Source: Paralvinella palmiformis
Taxonomy: Eukaryota; Annelida; Polychaeta; Terebellida; Alvinellidae
Assembly (NCBI GenBank): GCA_025642065.1
Contig: JAODUP010000516.1
Coordinates: 122,501 to 186,500, forward strand
Length of the DNA stretch: 64,000 nucleotides
Direction of reading: 5' to 3'
Of the stretch, positions 1 through 45,906 are shown one piece after another (positions within the stretch are counted from its first letter, which is position 1; every line of letters starts with the position of its first letter). The position numbers and the translations under genes are program-made. Below the pieces are notes generated by a model, which was given only the letters and a program-made list of their open reading frames with translations, was not told the DNA's origin and ran no database searches.

Positions 1-1640
1 ATGTAGGAGTTCGTATTTATTTATGTTTTTAATATTAACGCCAGCCAGAGTAATGGCAATTTAAAAAAAATCCGCTCTTATTAAATTATAGCTTCATATC
101 TTTGTAGCTGGATATAATATACATGTGTTAATAGAATAGCTATATTTTGGTTAGAGATTGATGAATTTATTCAACATTATACCTTTATCATTGTATAAAG
201 TTAAGCTAGTACAATGTTAAAAATGTCAGAGGTATAGTAATCATGTTGAAGACATTCTTATGGAACCTTCTGTCGTCACAGTTACAAGAAAACGTTCAAA
301 CAATGTGGATCCACACTGACATGATGTTAAACAAGTAAACCAGACACAGACTCCCAGGCTAACACCAATACATTCATAACATCTTAACCTAATAGTGACA
401 TATTCTTACATATAATAGGTGTATAGTATATTACGAATTACGGTCGTATTAAATTCCGAACTAAAAGTGCAATTCGTACAAGACAATAAAAAGATAATTG
501 CTTCTCTTTATCTGAAGAGAAGAAAACAGAAACAAGTTACATCAACGTACTTAAATAAGTTCCAAAATGGAAGATCATCTACAACTTTCAAGCTGCAAGG
601 ATTTAAATATATTTCGTTTCAGGTTAATCGACTTGTATATAAAGTAAATGTACATTGATGTGTGGCCTAATATCCTCAGAATGTGAAACATCTCAGTAAT
701 ATAATCATCAGAAATTATCTGTGATTAAGTCATGACAAACAACTATTCACCTAAACAAGCTCTGGTGGACTCTAACAGTATCCGCCACGATATATATATA
801 TATATATATATATATATCAAGAGAAAAGTTGCATCTGAAAATTTCAAAATGCTGGTTCGCCATTTGAGTAAAAGGCGGCACGTGAAAGTTTTATGCAAAT
901 AAATTGATTCATATCGTTACAGTTATTAACTGAATGAAATTATGTTCCAAGAAAAATTTATCTATTTGTAACTTTTTGATGGTTTCATACTAAATAAATA
1001 ATATATCTAGCTATATGCATAAGTAAGGTTTAGGGACAATTTTTTCAGCTTCAACAAACGTAAAATTTCAATTTCCGTTTCAATATAAGACAATTCGTTT
1101 CAAAATAAGATAAATTCAGATAGAGTATTCATTTAAAAACTGGAAAACATACGTGCGATAAAAACACAGAAGGTGGCCTTGGATTCAGTAATTTTTACGA
1201 CTTAGACCTAGGTTCAGTTTTGGACTTTAGAATTGGATACAGTGCAACGTTATCCAACCTTTCTGAGAGTCAAATTGAGGATATTCTTTGTTTTGGAAGC
1301 TCTAAGTTCCTCTTTGACGACTATTTTAAACCCTAGATATGCCAGAAAAGAGAAATTACACGAGACTAAAGATAAAGGAAGTAATTAGAAGAAAGACAAA
1401 AGCAATAACTATGAAACTATCAAACAAAATACTCAGTTATAAAGGCCTTTGTGATTCAATATTTTATTAACCAGCCATAATATAATATATTTCAGTATCT
1501 TGATATCCTCCACTAATATACTTTCACCGATTTCAGTGCAAGCGATAATCAAAGATTGGGCTTACTTTGACCTTTAATTCCATGTCGCAGTACGGCAACA
1601 GCGCGTGAATACATTATGCCAGAGAGCGAGTGCAAGTTTT
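1..1640. other. non-coding, AT-rich; no gene seen
   Basis: I see no coding exon or recognisable element here apart from a (TA)n tract at about 790-817. The short open frames have no coding character and no splice-site support. Confidence 0.6.
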
Positions 1641-1661
1641 GAATAGGCGTTTCTACTTCGG

Positions 1662-1815
1662 TTGGCGGGCGCTCCAGTAGTTCCGTGGGTTGACCAATGC
1701 GGTGCAAGCCTGCAGGTTGTGGGTTCCGATCTACCTAGCTCATGCCTGCGTTTGCGGGACGCCTCATATGTCTCAAGCGCAACAGGTGCTGAGGCTGAAC
1801 AAAATCAATCAAACA
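1662..1815 (+). mobile_element. tRNA-derived SINE, family E (copy 1)
   Basis: A tRNA-like head with a box-B-like segment (gtgggttccgatc) is followed by a tail with the block ggtgctgaggctgaacaaaa. The same body (cag-gtg-tgaN...gaggctaaacaaa) recurs at 14716-14960, 17186-17335 and 57676-57835, so this is one dispersed family. The copy is locally GC-rich. Its open frame of about 70 codons is incidental. Confidence 0.5.
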
Positions 1816-2035
1816 ATCTACTTCGGTTCGTCGCCCTTCGGCGACTACAAGGAAGGTTTATTTACGGCAGCTTACTAGTATATTAACTGTATGACATAAC
1901 TTAAACGACGTTGAGTAGGACGAGCCAGTTGGTCGTAATAATCTCGTGGACGATTTACGCTGAATTACGGTCTGTACTTAACTTTAATTCACTCAAAACC
2001 GCCGTAGTTCTAACAGGGCGCTTCTAAATGACGGC

Positions 2036-2225
2036 GGGCGCCACCGCGGTCTAGCGTGAGGGTGCTGGACCACAGATCACTACCACCCGTGTTCGAATCT
2101 CGGCGTGGGCATATCTGAAGGTTGTTTCGTCTTTGACTTCGCCTCATTACCTTTGGAGGTCGCTCGGCCCATTTAGCCTACCTTGTGCACAAAATTGGCC
2201 GTAAAACATCAATCATCATTTTCAT
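2036..2225 (+). mobile_element. tRNA-derived SINE, family A (copy 1)
   Basis: The head resembles an RNA polymerase III promoter, with box A (gcggtctagcgtgag) and box B (gtgttcgaatctc). The body carries the block tacctttggaggtcgctcgg, and the copy ends with ggccgtaaaacatcaatcatc. The same body occurs inverted at 2992-3174 and again at 26326-26485, with head-only copies elsewhere. That pattern marks a retroposed family and not a functional tRNA gene. Confidence 0.75.
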
Positions 2226-2426
2226 CATCTAAATGACGGCCAAGTTACAAGGTCAACGATTATAGTTAGTAGGAGCGAATCTAAACATATTTATCTATAG
2301 AATAGGCAGACCTCAAATCATAAGAAATCATGATAATTCTACGTAAGGTGGGTATGTTGCTGAGTTAGGCTGAAATGGAGACAATCGAGTTGTATTGATG
2401 TTACCGATGTCTTCTTATAGTTATGC

Positions 2427-2430
<4 letters not shown>

Positions 2431-2466
<36 letters not shown>
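2431..2466. repeat. (TA)n microsatellite
   Basis: An uninterrupted TA dinucleotide run of about 18 units. Confidence 0.95.
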
Positions 2467-2467
<1 letters not shown>

Positions 2468-2991
2468 TGGGTAAAGAACGTTGCTATTAGCGCTTGGTAA
2501 CCCATGAGCGGCGAGTTATGGCTTCAGCTGATGGCGTACTTATATAATATCGTCCTGTATTTTATTATTGTGACCTTGTGTTCAGGTTATTTTTTTAAAT
2601 CTCTACGTTTTTGTTTTTATAAATTTCCATGATCCTAGAAAATCTGTGTTCCTAATGGTCTATTTATAGCATCCTATATTTGAATTGTGTATACCTCCGG
2701 CCCACATAGAAATATCATACCCGTATCAGATCAGGATGTGGTACCCCCATAAACCATAATAATTATTATAAACGTCGATGATAGTTAATTATCTTAAATG
2801 AGGGCCATCGTCTAAATGAATCAGAGACTGGGATCTTCAGAGCCCAGGAGGATGTAAAACCGTATTTGATAATGTCGGACCATCATATAATGGTAATAAG
2901 GCTTTATACATACATGCTAGAGAAGGATATAGTTTTATGGACTCTTTAATTCAAATTGTTTTCCATTCAATTTTATTTCGGAACTGTATAA

Positions 2992-3174
2992 TGTGATGAT
3001 TGGTGTTTTACGGCCACTTTTGTGCCCAGGTAGGCTAAATGGGCCGAGCGACCCCCAAAGGTAATGAGACGAAGTGTAAGACGAAACAACCTTCAGATAT
3101 GCCCACGCCGGGATTCGAACACGGGTGGTAGTGATCTGTGGTCCAACACGCTACCGCTAGACCATGGAGGTGCC
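2992..3174 (-). mobile_element. tRNA-derived SINE, family A (copy 2, inverted)
   Basis: This is the reverse complement of the copy at 2036-2225. It has the same cloverleaf-like head (box B read on the minus strand as gtgttcgaatccc), the same body and the same gtaaaac terminus. The two copies form an inverted pair about 770 bases apart. Confidence 0.75.
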
Positions 3175-3736
3175 CAAAATGACACATGAACTAAATTATT
3201 TATGTAAACCTTACATCATAGTTAGTAGAGTATACAGTCACAATTTAGCTTTTAAACAGAGTCGCGTAGACTATATATACTTCAAAATACTGTTTTATTG
3301 TTTAACAGTATCAAATCAGTATTAAGTTTAAATTAATTAAGGTACTCCAGAGTTTAGAAAATAGCAAATAAAGTTAACACTGCACACATGATTAGACAGA
3401 ACAAAACACTTCCGACATTTGGTCATATGCGGCTGCACTGAAACACACCACCCACCCACCATATATGTCTTAGCCAGAATATAATATTGTAATCAGTCGC
3501 TGTACTCCCCAATCACGGCCTGTCGGAATCTAGAAGAGAAACCAGATACAAGTATCAAGGTCTGATGAGCAGTATTTGTATAGAGTTCAGTTTCATTGCT
3601 ATGCAATATGCAGTGACAGCTGGGTACTACAGATATATCCATGTACAGTTCTAGATGCATCAAAGAGGTTGCTTGGTGGAGGGGGTACACATAAGTAGGA
3701 ATTTTAGGACATACTTTGACACATGCATTACAATGC

Positions 3737-3748
<12 letters not shown>

Positions 3749-3804
<56 letters not shown>
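3749..3804. repeat. (TA)n microsatellite
   Basis: A TA run of about 28 units directly upstream of a SINE. It produces artificial Ile-Tyr open frames on both strands. Confidence 0.95.
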
Positions 3805-3807
<3 letters not shown>

Positions 3808-3814
3808 TTAATAG

Positions 3815-4002
3815 TGAGCTCCGGTGGCCTAGCGGTTAAGCACCCGACACTTGGTGCCAACGGTTACAGGTTCGAATCCCGTAAGAGGTCGAAACTTTTC
3901 CAGAGATTAATTTCTCGACTCACAACATCGTGGGTGGGTAATCACGTCAAATGGCGCTGCCGTCTCCACTGAATTATTTTAAATAAAGGGGGACGTTAAA
4001 AA
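3815..4002 (+). mobile_element. tRNA-derived SINE, family C (copy 1)
   Basis: A tRNA-like head contains ggtggcctagcggttaagc as box A and ggttcgaatcccg as box B. It is followed by gattaatttctcgactcaca and a tail ending ataaagggggacgttaaa. A diverged inverted copy lies at 16603-16764. The body past the head distinguishes it from a tRNA gene. Confidence 0.7.
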
Positions 4003-4215
4003 AACCTGAGGGGGTACGTAAAATTTTCTGGCGGGTTTAAACCACCCTTTTCCGATGGGGGCCCGTTAATTTCGACTCCCCATCCTTCCCCCCGGTTTTT
4101 GGCTCCTCTTTTTGGGAGTGGTAGTTTTGGGGGGAGGAGTGGCCCCCCTTCTCAAACCCCCTTCCAACCCCCTTTTTTAGGGAGGGGGCCAAAAAGATGT
4201 CCGAATAAGCGACAG
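4003..4215. other. anomalous homopolymer-rich patch
   Basis: About 200 bases are built of G, C and T homopolymers of 4-7 bases, at a GC content far above the surroundings. The patch follows the SINE tail directly. It matches no element elsewhere in the window and may be a low-quality or misassembled stretch. The open frames in it are not credible genes. Confidence 0.5.
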
Positions 4216-5640
4216 CCTGGGGATTCTCCCCGAACAACAATCCATGATTTTGTATTTCCCTGTATAGCTACCAGAGACAATTATGAAATGAAACAAAAAG
4301 AGTGTAGGGCATTTAGTTTCGAAATTTAAGCCTTTGGTCTCCAATTTTTATTTTGCTAAGAGAACAAATTATGCTAAATAGTTCTGCGTCATGCGTAGGA
4401 ATACAGTACTAAATCTTCATACTGTTAGATTTAAAAGCCATTTATAAAATCATTAGCTAAACAACAAAAATAGCTGAAGTTAATACCAACATTCAGATGT
4501 CAAGAGACGAGTTAAAATAAATATTTTATTTGTAGAATTTAGTTGATTGATTATATTTAGCAGCGTAAGGATTTCTGGTTTGGTTGTGAAACAGCACATT
4601 GACAGAAACGAGGATTAAGTCGAACGTTATTATTTTTTGTGATTATCGGATTTATCGACCCTTCACATACTATTGTGTGACAAACTTGTATCCATCAATT
4701 GTGTGTAAGTCCCACATCATAGGTATAAATCAATTTTAATACATTTTTGGCAGAGTGGATTTAATCCTACGCAGTTATCAGTTTGTTCAAACTGTCAGAA
4801 TCAGCTGATTTGTTAAACGTGATATCATCAGTCATGTTGTTTTTATAAGTTGATATTGGCTTTATGATGTTTTAGTATTTTTACGTGATTGAACTTCCGA
4901 ATTGTTATATCGAAAACTTAAAACTGTTCGTGCAGACATCGTCATTGGTCAGTGACGAGTATTATCTAGTAGGTTAGTAGATCTAGACTAGTGGATTCTA
5001 GAGATCTAGTGAACTAGTGTCTAGTCCTAGACTAAAAAAAACTAGACCTAGATGATGTAGATCATTATGATTATCATAGATGTAGATCTATAACTGTATA
5101 TTCACTAATTCAGTATTTCCTGAAGACTGTTTTGTTGACTTTAAATTTAATCAGTTTCAGACCAACCCAAACTTCAAAGGTATAGTTGATAGTAATACTT
5201 AAACTACAGTACAGTAGCAATATTGAACTATTTTGTTATTATTATTAAGTTAATATGTACCAAGAAGCCAGTTCATCATTAACAATAATAATAGTGCATA
5301 TTTAATAAAGCATACTTACTATCAGGAGCCATTTAAAAGCACTGTGCATTGATACCCCAAATTAAGGTAAATACTACTCTTAGATAGATATCTAGTATCA
5401 TAGACATAGTTATGTCTGTAAAAACACAATAAGGGATTTTAAATATAATCATTATTTACCTGTGAAAACAACCTTGAACAATTGTCTTTTCAGAACATAT
5501 TTAATGTTTGAAGATGCATTTCTGATATCAACCTGCTCCATCTCCAGGAGCTCTGAGGTGATAATGCAGTTGTAAACAGATTAAGAATAATAACTTTTTT
5601 GTTTTCATGTATGTACTGTAGGATGTAAAATACACCAAAC
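4216..5640. other. non-coding; CTAG-rich patch at 4965-5040
   Basis: No exon is seen. At 4965-5040 the sequence is unusually rich in ctag and tctaga words. A similar patch occurs at 60650-60705. Confidence 0.5.
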
Positions 5641-5644
5641 AGCT

Positions 5645-5764
5645 TAGTCGGACAACTTTCGTGCTGACTTCGGCTTCACAGTCTTTGCATTTGACTGTGG
5701 TCTTACTGCTTTCAACTGTGTCAAAAAATTCCACACTGGATATCTGGGCTTCATTGTGTTGGAG
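5645..5764 (-). other. BED-zinc-finger-like exon fragment
   Basis: Read on the minus strand, a good acceptor (cttgacattacag) precedes an open frame of about 40 codons. The frame contains EFFDTVESSKTTVKCKDC followed by EAEVSTKVVRL. This resembles the first half of a BED finger, with an aromatic hydrophobic start and then a C-x2-C pair, as found at the N terminus of hAT transposases and ZBED proteins. The His/Cys second half is not in the same frame. I take it as either an exon of an undetected minus-strand gene or, more likely, a relic of a hAT transposase; a hAT-like element begins only 48 bases away. The family call rests on motif resemblance alone. Confidence 0.3.
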
Positions 5765-5811
5765 CTGTAATGTCAAGACAGATGAACAATATTAATAATT
5801 TCACTGGTACC

Positions 5812-6936
5812 CAGAGTTTTCTTTCTCCCTGGCAGAAAGGTATTTCTTCCCTGTCATGGGGAGAAAAGGGGAGAAATACCTTTCTGCCGGGGAGAAATGG
5901 CAGAAACTGGGGAGAAACTTCCAGATGTATTTATTTTAAGGTGCAAAGACTAACCATGTGTAAGCCATGGCATCACAAAGTACATTTGTACAGGGATACA
6001 ATTAAATTATTAATGTTTTCATCTGCTTAATAAGGTTTAAGAAAAACAACAAAGTGCTTCCAGACATAATCTCACTGTCTACTTCCCTTGAATATGTTGA
6101 ATGTTATGTGGTAAAGTGCAAAACAAAACTACAAACCTGCAAGATAAAGTAATTTTTCCAACCACAATATTCAACATTTACAAAGTATAAATTTGTTTGT
6201 CATATTTGCACCTCAATAGACTATATGTAAATGATGACATTATCAATAGCCATGTGAATTTATACTACTGATGATCAGCCAACATATCTGCTCAAGAATA
6301 ATTAACTAATATGCTGAGATTGATAACCCCCATCAGTGTCACATTAATCTAGTTAATATGAAGTCTACCTACCATATTATAATTAGGCAGTGCAGATACT
6401 CTATGCTATAGTGTAATAACAATCATACACCACTCACCCACTGCTGCATATTTAATATGCAGCAGTGGGTGAGTGTTATTACACAGCAGTATCTCTTCAC
6501 AGTGATACATACATGTAGACACACCATCACCCTCCTCATAGTTGATTGGGTATTTGATAGTGTTATGTTGCCTTGCATAACAAAGCAGTCATTATAAAAT
6601 AAAATTTATTCAGCATTATAATGTATATCAATACACAGATACCAGAAATAAATTATCTCAATCTTTTATCTCACAATCTTAAACACGATGAATTATTGAC
6701 ATACACTTTAAATAAGTATGTAGCATGTGGACAAGATTTATAATTAAATAACATATGCTTATGTATATTGGTTTCAAACTGTTAAAGTCTCTATTAATTG
6801 GGCATTTTCATGGCAATTTTCGCCAAATTTAGTTTCTGCCATTTCTCCCCTGGGCAGAAAGTATTTCTGCCGTATCTGCAGAAACTGGGTAATTACTGTT
6901 GTTTTTACCGTGTTGGGGAGAAACCTTTCAACCCTG
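5812..6936. mobile_element. hAT-like non-autonomous inverted-repeat element (copy 1)
   Basis: The left end reads cagagttttctttctccc. The right end, reverse-complemented, reads cagggttgaaaggtttctcc. Both ends are rich in gggagaaa/tttctccc words, including a hairpin at about 5828-5892 (arms ggcagaaaggtatttct). The same ends occur in the element at 49338-50782. The interior lacks a transposase and holds a perfect palindrome at 6431-6475. The flanking 8-mers match only partly, so the copy is old or my borders are off. Confidence 0.5.
6431..6475. repeat. near-perfect palindrome, 22-bp arms
   Basis: A 45-base inverted repeat has 22-bp identical arms around a single central base. Imperfect outer pairing continues to about 6391 and 6493 (agatact...gtgtaataaca paired with tgttattacac...agtatct). 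Confidence 0.9.
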
Positions 6937-7959
6937 CTGACAGCACTAGACAGTATTCAGATTCACTGGAAAATTAACGCTTATCAGAATAATATCATCA
7001 ATAGTTTCAAGAATGAGAACATTTAGACATACGATATACAAATTCTATTACCCATGCTTTTATAGCCAGCCAATTGGAAGCAATAATGGGAGGCCATTGC
7101 AGCGCAGTGATGGCACTGGTGAATCTCCCAATCTGTGATAATCCCCTCCAAAGTGTCACTTTTCATATATTAGAACCACACCCCTATGAATACAATATAG
7201 GTATGGTTCTAATATAAAACTGTGAAGTTAATGGGAAGCCATGAGATGATTGTGTGGCAGTGCCAATATTAACTAAATGTACAGTTATACTTGTTACACT
7301 TGCTGATTGCTGTACATCATACTGATGGACAATATAAAGTTATATACGCTATGTAGTATCACTTGAACAATTAATTAATATAATAATGTTTGGAAATTGT
7401 TTGCATATTACTGCCTTTTAGACAGGTTCTTGTATGTAATGTCACCTTATAAAAGGGATTTTTTATTGACCAGTATTGACCAGTAAAAGGCATTTTAACC
7501 ATTATTGACCACTGGTCTGGTCAAAACCCTTACTGACTAGTCTTTTGCCAACCCTGTGTACATTAAATTGGTGTATATATATATATATATATATTATATG
7601 TGTGTGTCAGCTTTGTCAGTGACTTATACTTTTACAGTATTCAATACTTTTTTTCATGTTACTGGTACTTCAATATGATATTTTTGCACAGTACCAAACT
7701 ATTTGCCAATTTTGTAACTAAAAGCTGTATATTTCTTTAACCGTCCTGTATATTAATTGCATATAGGATTTTCACATGAAGCCTTTTTCTGGTCATATAT
7801 TGACTTTTCCCCTAAATAGTTTGACATATTATTTAGGTTATCTCTGTACTACATCTTTGACTGGCTCATTCTAGTGAAAGTGCTTTCTTAAATACACTTA
7901 AATTCTTCTTATATATTTATTATTAGCATTATATTGGAAGATGAGATGACAGGTTAATT

Positions 7960-7966
<7 letters not shown>
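6937..7966. other. non-coding
   Basis: No exon is seen. A stretch at 7440-7555 contains repeated attgaccag words and ends in ccaaccctg, which resembles the hAT-like termini elsewhere in the window. I could not find its partner end. A short (TA)n lies at 7573-7594. Confidence 0.4.
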
Positions 7967-8004
<38 letters not shown>

Positions 8005-8099
8005 CAAATAATGTTGAAGAGGTAGTATAATTAGTCATAGTAATTACCATGATGTATTATAATATAAATATTGGGTATTGGCATATATCCTTTAGGTGT

Positions 8100-8147
<48 letters not shown>
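7967..8147. repeat. two (TA)n microsatellites
   Basis: TA runs at 7967-8002 and 8109-8147 are separated by about 100 bases of AT-rich DNA. Confidence 0.9.
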
Positions 8148-8152
<5 letters not shown>

Positions 8153-8590
8153 GAATCTGTTAATACAGACATCATTTATCCAGCAAATGGACCTTCAGAT
8201 ACCTTGGCTCCGTTATAAATGACTCTTTAATCCACCAAACTTGTGTTCTGACTCCGACACTTCATTTTGCCAACAGAATGTGACATTTCAATGTAAAATG
8301 ACCTTGATAATCCGACAACATGAAAATGTTGCCAAATATTTCTGCTGGTTCAGTCATGCAAGACACACCTGACATGTCAGTAATGGTTAAAATTAACCTG
8401 CCCACACGTGATAATTGCTATATCGTAACCTATTACAACTGTCCTTGACCACACATACCAACACACGATGATTCCATTGCCTGTGGCTAGCTCATAGCTA
8501 ATCATGATCATTCATTGCTAATAAGAAACACAAATGTGTGATCTTTCACAGACTCTGCATTCCGATATTCACTTTTATCCGACATATGTG

Positions 8591-8630
<40 letters not shown>

Positions 8631-9180
8631 TAACAAATCAATCTGAGCTAAATGTTTTCCATTTGAGAGTAAATAATTTGTTGACCATTGAACCTTCTCT
8701 GCTAATAGGCCTTGCCAATTAAGCTGGTGACATCTGTTGGCAGGATTTAGAACTACTACAATCGGCTCATAAATACAACCCACTAATCACAGAGTCTGGA
8801 TCACCCTTCCTTTTTAGTGTGTACACAAGATTTGTTTGTATATTTTAACGATCATTGCCAGTAATAATACTCCAGGATTCCAACAGTCAGTAAAGGAAAA
8901 TGAAAAATAAGGAGATATTTAGTATATTTCTATTCAAAGAAGACTGATTTAGTAAACAAAATATAATAAATTGTAAGTTCTATGTGGTAGTTCGCAGAAC
9001 ACATTTCCGTGTACAAGAGGATTGCCGTATTCGTAGCAAAGTTTATGTATAGGCAGTGGCTTTCTCATAGTGTTTCTTCAATACACATCTTTGACCATTT
9101 ATAATAATATCGAAAATGGACAAGGCAATTGTAATACTATCATTTTACCAGGACAATTCAGAGATATCTTCAACGATTTG
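8148..9180. other. non-coding; possible decayed DNA transposon
   Basis: Between 8190 and 8310 the sequence repeats ggctccgttataaatgac-like and atccgac-like words that recall mariner/pogo termini. No convincing second terminus was found. A (TA)n plus (GA)n tract lies at 8589-8632. Confidence 0.3.
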
Positions 9181-9200
9181 TTTTATTTATGGTCATTTAC

Positions 9201-9431
9201 CATGTAAAATGTTCGCCATCGTCTAGCAACAGACTCATGGTGCATGTCAGTGATAATGCGCTGGCATAGGTGGCATAATTCTAATAAACAAACAGGTGTG
9301 CTATTTGGATCAAAAATACTCATCAAATCGGAGACATATTGTGTTACATAAAAGTATTGATTGATAGAGCAATAATCTGGCAATGATATATTGCATTTGG
9401 GTATTATTTCTCGTGACTTAATGTGAACCAT
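9201..9431 (-). CDS. candidate exon of an unidentified minus-strand gene
   Basis: On the minus strand, 77 codons start at an ATG in good context (G at -3 and +4). They end at a strong donor (tttacatg/gtaaat). A plausible acceptor (tttatttacag) lies 14 bases before the ATG. The translation has no low-complexity stretches and includes a Cys-rich segment (CLLELCHLCQR) followed by HHESVARRWRTFYM. I do not recognise the family. No downstream exon could be linked, so this could still be chance. Confidence 0.25.
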
Positions 9432-9602
9432 GACTTGATTTTAAACTGTAAATAAACCCTGTCTGTTGCCATTTCAATTTTCAAGCAATAACTGGTACTA
9501 GTGAACTTCGCTAAAGAAATATTTACTCATATTTGTTCACTTTGTTGACAATAACAACATTTAATAATGGAATATGCTGAACAACAAGAAACTAATCTAT
9601 CA

Positions 9603-9800
9603 CTAGTATTTTCCTATCTGAATTCCAATTGCATTATGCAGTAGATCATTGTTCAAACCAAAATGTTCAGAACTAGAATCTGGCCTACATTGAAAACCAT
9701 GAAACTCTGCCTCCGCTGCTCTGGGCTGTACCCGGCGGTGACCCGAAGTGTAAAAGTCTGCGAAAATTAGTTGGCAAGGTCTATTGTTTGGCTGCTCCAT
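9603..9800 (-). CDS. candidate small ORF / first exon, minus strand
   Basis: A 65-codon minus-strand open frame starts in a locally GC-rich patch, with the ATG embedded in caagatggagc. It reads toward the candidate exon at 9201-9431 and away from NT5C2, so it could be the first exon of a divergent gene. No strong in-frame donor is visible (gggtacag is the best), and I recognise no domain. Confidence 0.2.
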   Translation of the reverse strand: MEQPNNRPCQLIFADFYTSGHRRVQPRAAEAEFHGFQCRPDSSSEHFGLNNDLLHNAIGIQIGKY

Positions 9801-9967
9801 CTTGCATTGTGGGAGAGTTGGTTAGTTTATCAGCTGAGTTGGTTAAGATGTGGGCCTAGCTTAAAATGGTCCTAGTTGACTTGATAGGGATACTGGATGG
9901 AGGGACTATATGAGATAGTTAGTCCATTATTTAAGTTTAGTTATGAAGGGGAATAGATACTCAACAC

Positions 9968-10215
9968 CATACCCTGATAGCGCAGTTAGTTAGAGCGTAG
10001 GACTCGTAGCCGAAGGGTCACAGGCTCAAGGCTCCGTGAGCTGCAATGCCGTCATGTGGCGATTGGTTCACTCATCCATAAAAATGAGTACCTGACAGGA
10101 CGCGATGGCTATGTGTTTGAGTAACGCTTTGCTCCTATAATGGCAGCATGCGTTGTATGCTCCCTTGGGAGTTGGGATGTGTGCTGGCTGGAAACAGGTC
10201 TGAGTCATGGAAAAT
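9968..10215 (+). mobile_element. tRNA-derived SINE, family B (copy 1)
   Basis: The head has box A (tagcgcagttagttagagc) and a degraded box B (caggctcaaggctcc). The body contains gcaatgccgtcatgtgg, actcatccataaaaatgagt and cctgacaggacg. A longer copy lies at 16217-16546. This copy stops after aacaggtctgagtcatggaa and lacks the LINE-like tail. Confidence 0.75.
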
Positions 10216-11069
10216 AATACTGCTTTTTAATTAACATAAAATAGTGTAAAATGTTTATAATGCTAATAATGTTTCTGAAATCTAATAAAAATATGAATTT
10301 TATACCATGATAATCAGCACTTTTATATTTAAAAAAAATCCACTTATTCATTAACATTCGTATAAAGTCAGAGAATTTTTTCAAAGATCTCTCAGAGAAA
10401 TGAAAACTATTTTTATGGCCCGTAAGTAACTTGTTTAATGTTCTGCATTATTCTGAGTGCATAAAAATTTAAGCTTTGTTAACTTGTGTAATTTAAAAAA
10501 AAGTACAATTACAGTAGATTAAAAACGTATTTTATCTTTTTATTCTTAGGGGTTCAGAGCTGTCATGGATGAAATTATACTGGTTATAGTTGATATATTT
10601 ACTATGCTATTTTTATCTGTGGGGAAGTAAAGTATATAAATAAAATTCAGTCTGATTATTTCATTTATGTGGGGAATAAATGTTGTTTCACTTCTATGTC
10701 GCACACCTGATGACTGGCAAGGCCAAACAAAGCAAACGCTTTGTCAGAAATGCACAGCTGTGTAATGGCTGAGATCAGTTAGCCAATGTTATAACAACAG
10801 TAATAGATACTTAACGTAGGATGTTTGGTTAAATGCCAACTGTGAAACAACTACCAGACATTCATTTCTCCTGTCAAGGCTGCAAGACTGCATAGAATGT
10901 GATCTCACACACAAGACAAAGAAATAAATCTAGACTCCATTAGACTGCAGGCAGTTTGTGTTATACATGAGAAAACCTATTTCCAAGAATATATAATGGT
11001 ATTTATTGGCAAGTAATCTGAACTGTCATGGTATATATATATATATATATGTATATATAATGTCATGCT

Positions 11070-11103
<34 letters not shown>

Positions 11104-11134
11104 CATGCAGAGTTGTCTATCAATTTATTATACA
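10216..11134. other. presumed NT5C2 upstream region
   Basis: No exon is seen. Two (TA)n tracts lie at about 11032-11050 and 11073-11101, close to the first NT5C2 start codon. A possible acceptor (ttattatacag) at 11124-11134 suggests that a 5' UTR exon may lie further upstream. Confidence 0.35.
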
Positions 11135-11142
11135 GGCATATA

Positions 11143-45906
<34,764 letters not shown>

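Noticed and set aside
3815..3890. Possible functional tRNA gene (clear box A and box B)
   Set aside because: It is followed by a non-tRNA body and a retroposon-type tail, and a diverged inverted copy with the same body exists at 16603-16764, so it is a SINE.
3655..3972. 105-codon plus-strand open frame with a long Ile-Tyr repeat
   Set aside because: It is created by a (TA)n run fused to a SINE head; there is no coding signal outside the repeat.
7440..7560. hAT-like right terminus (ccaaccctg) with attgaccag repeats
   Set aside because: No left terminus or target duplication was found.
8160..8590. Possible mariner/pogo element with repeated atccgac words
   Set aside because: I could not find two matching termini or flanking duplications, so the element cannot be delimited.
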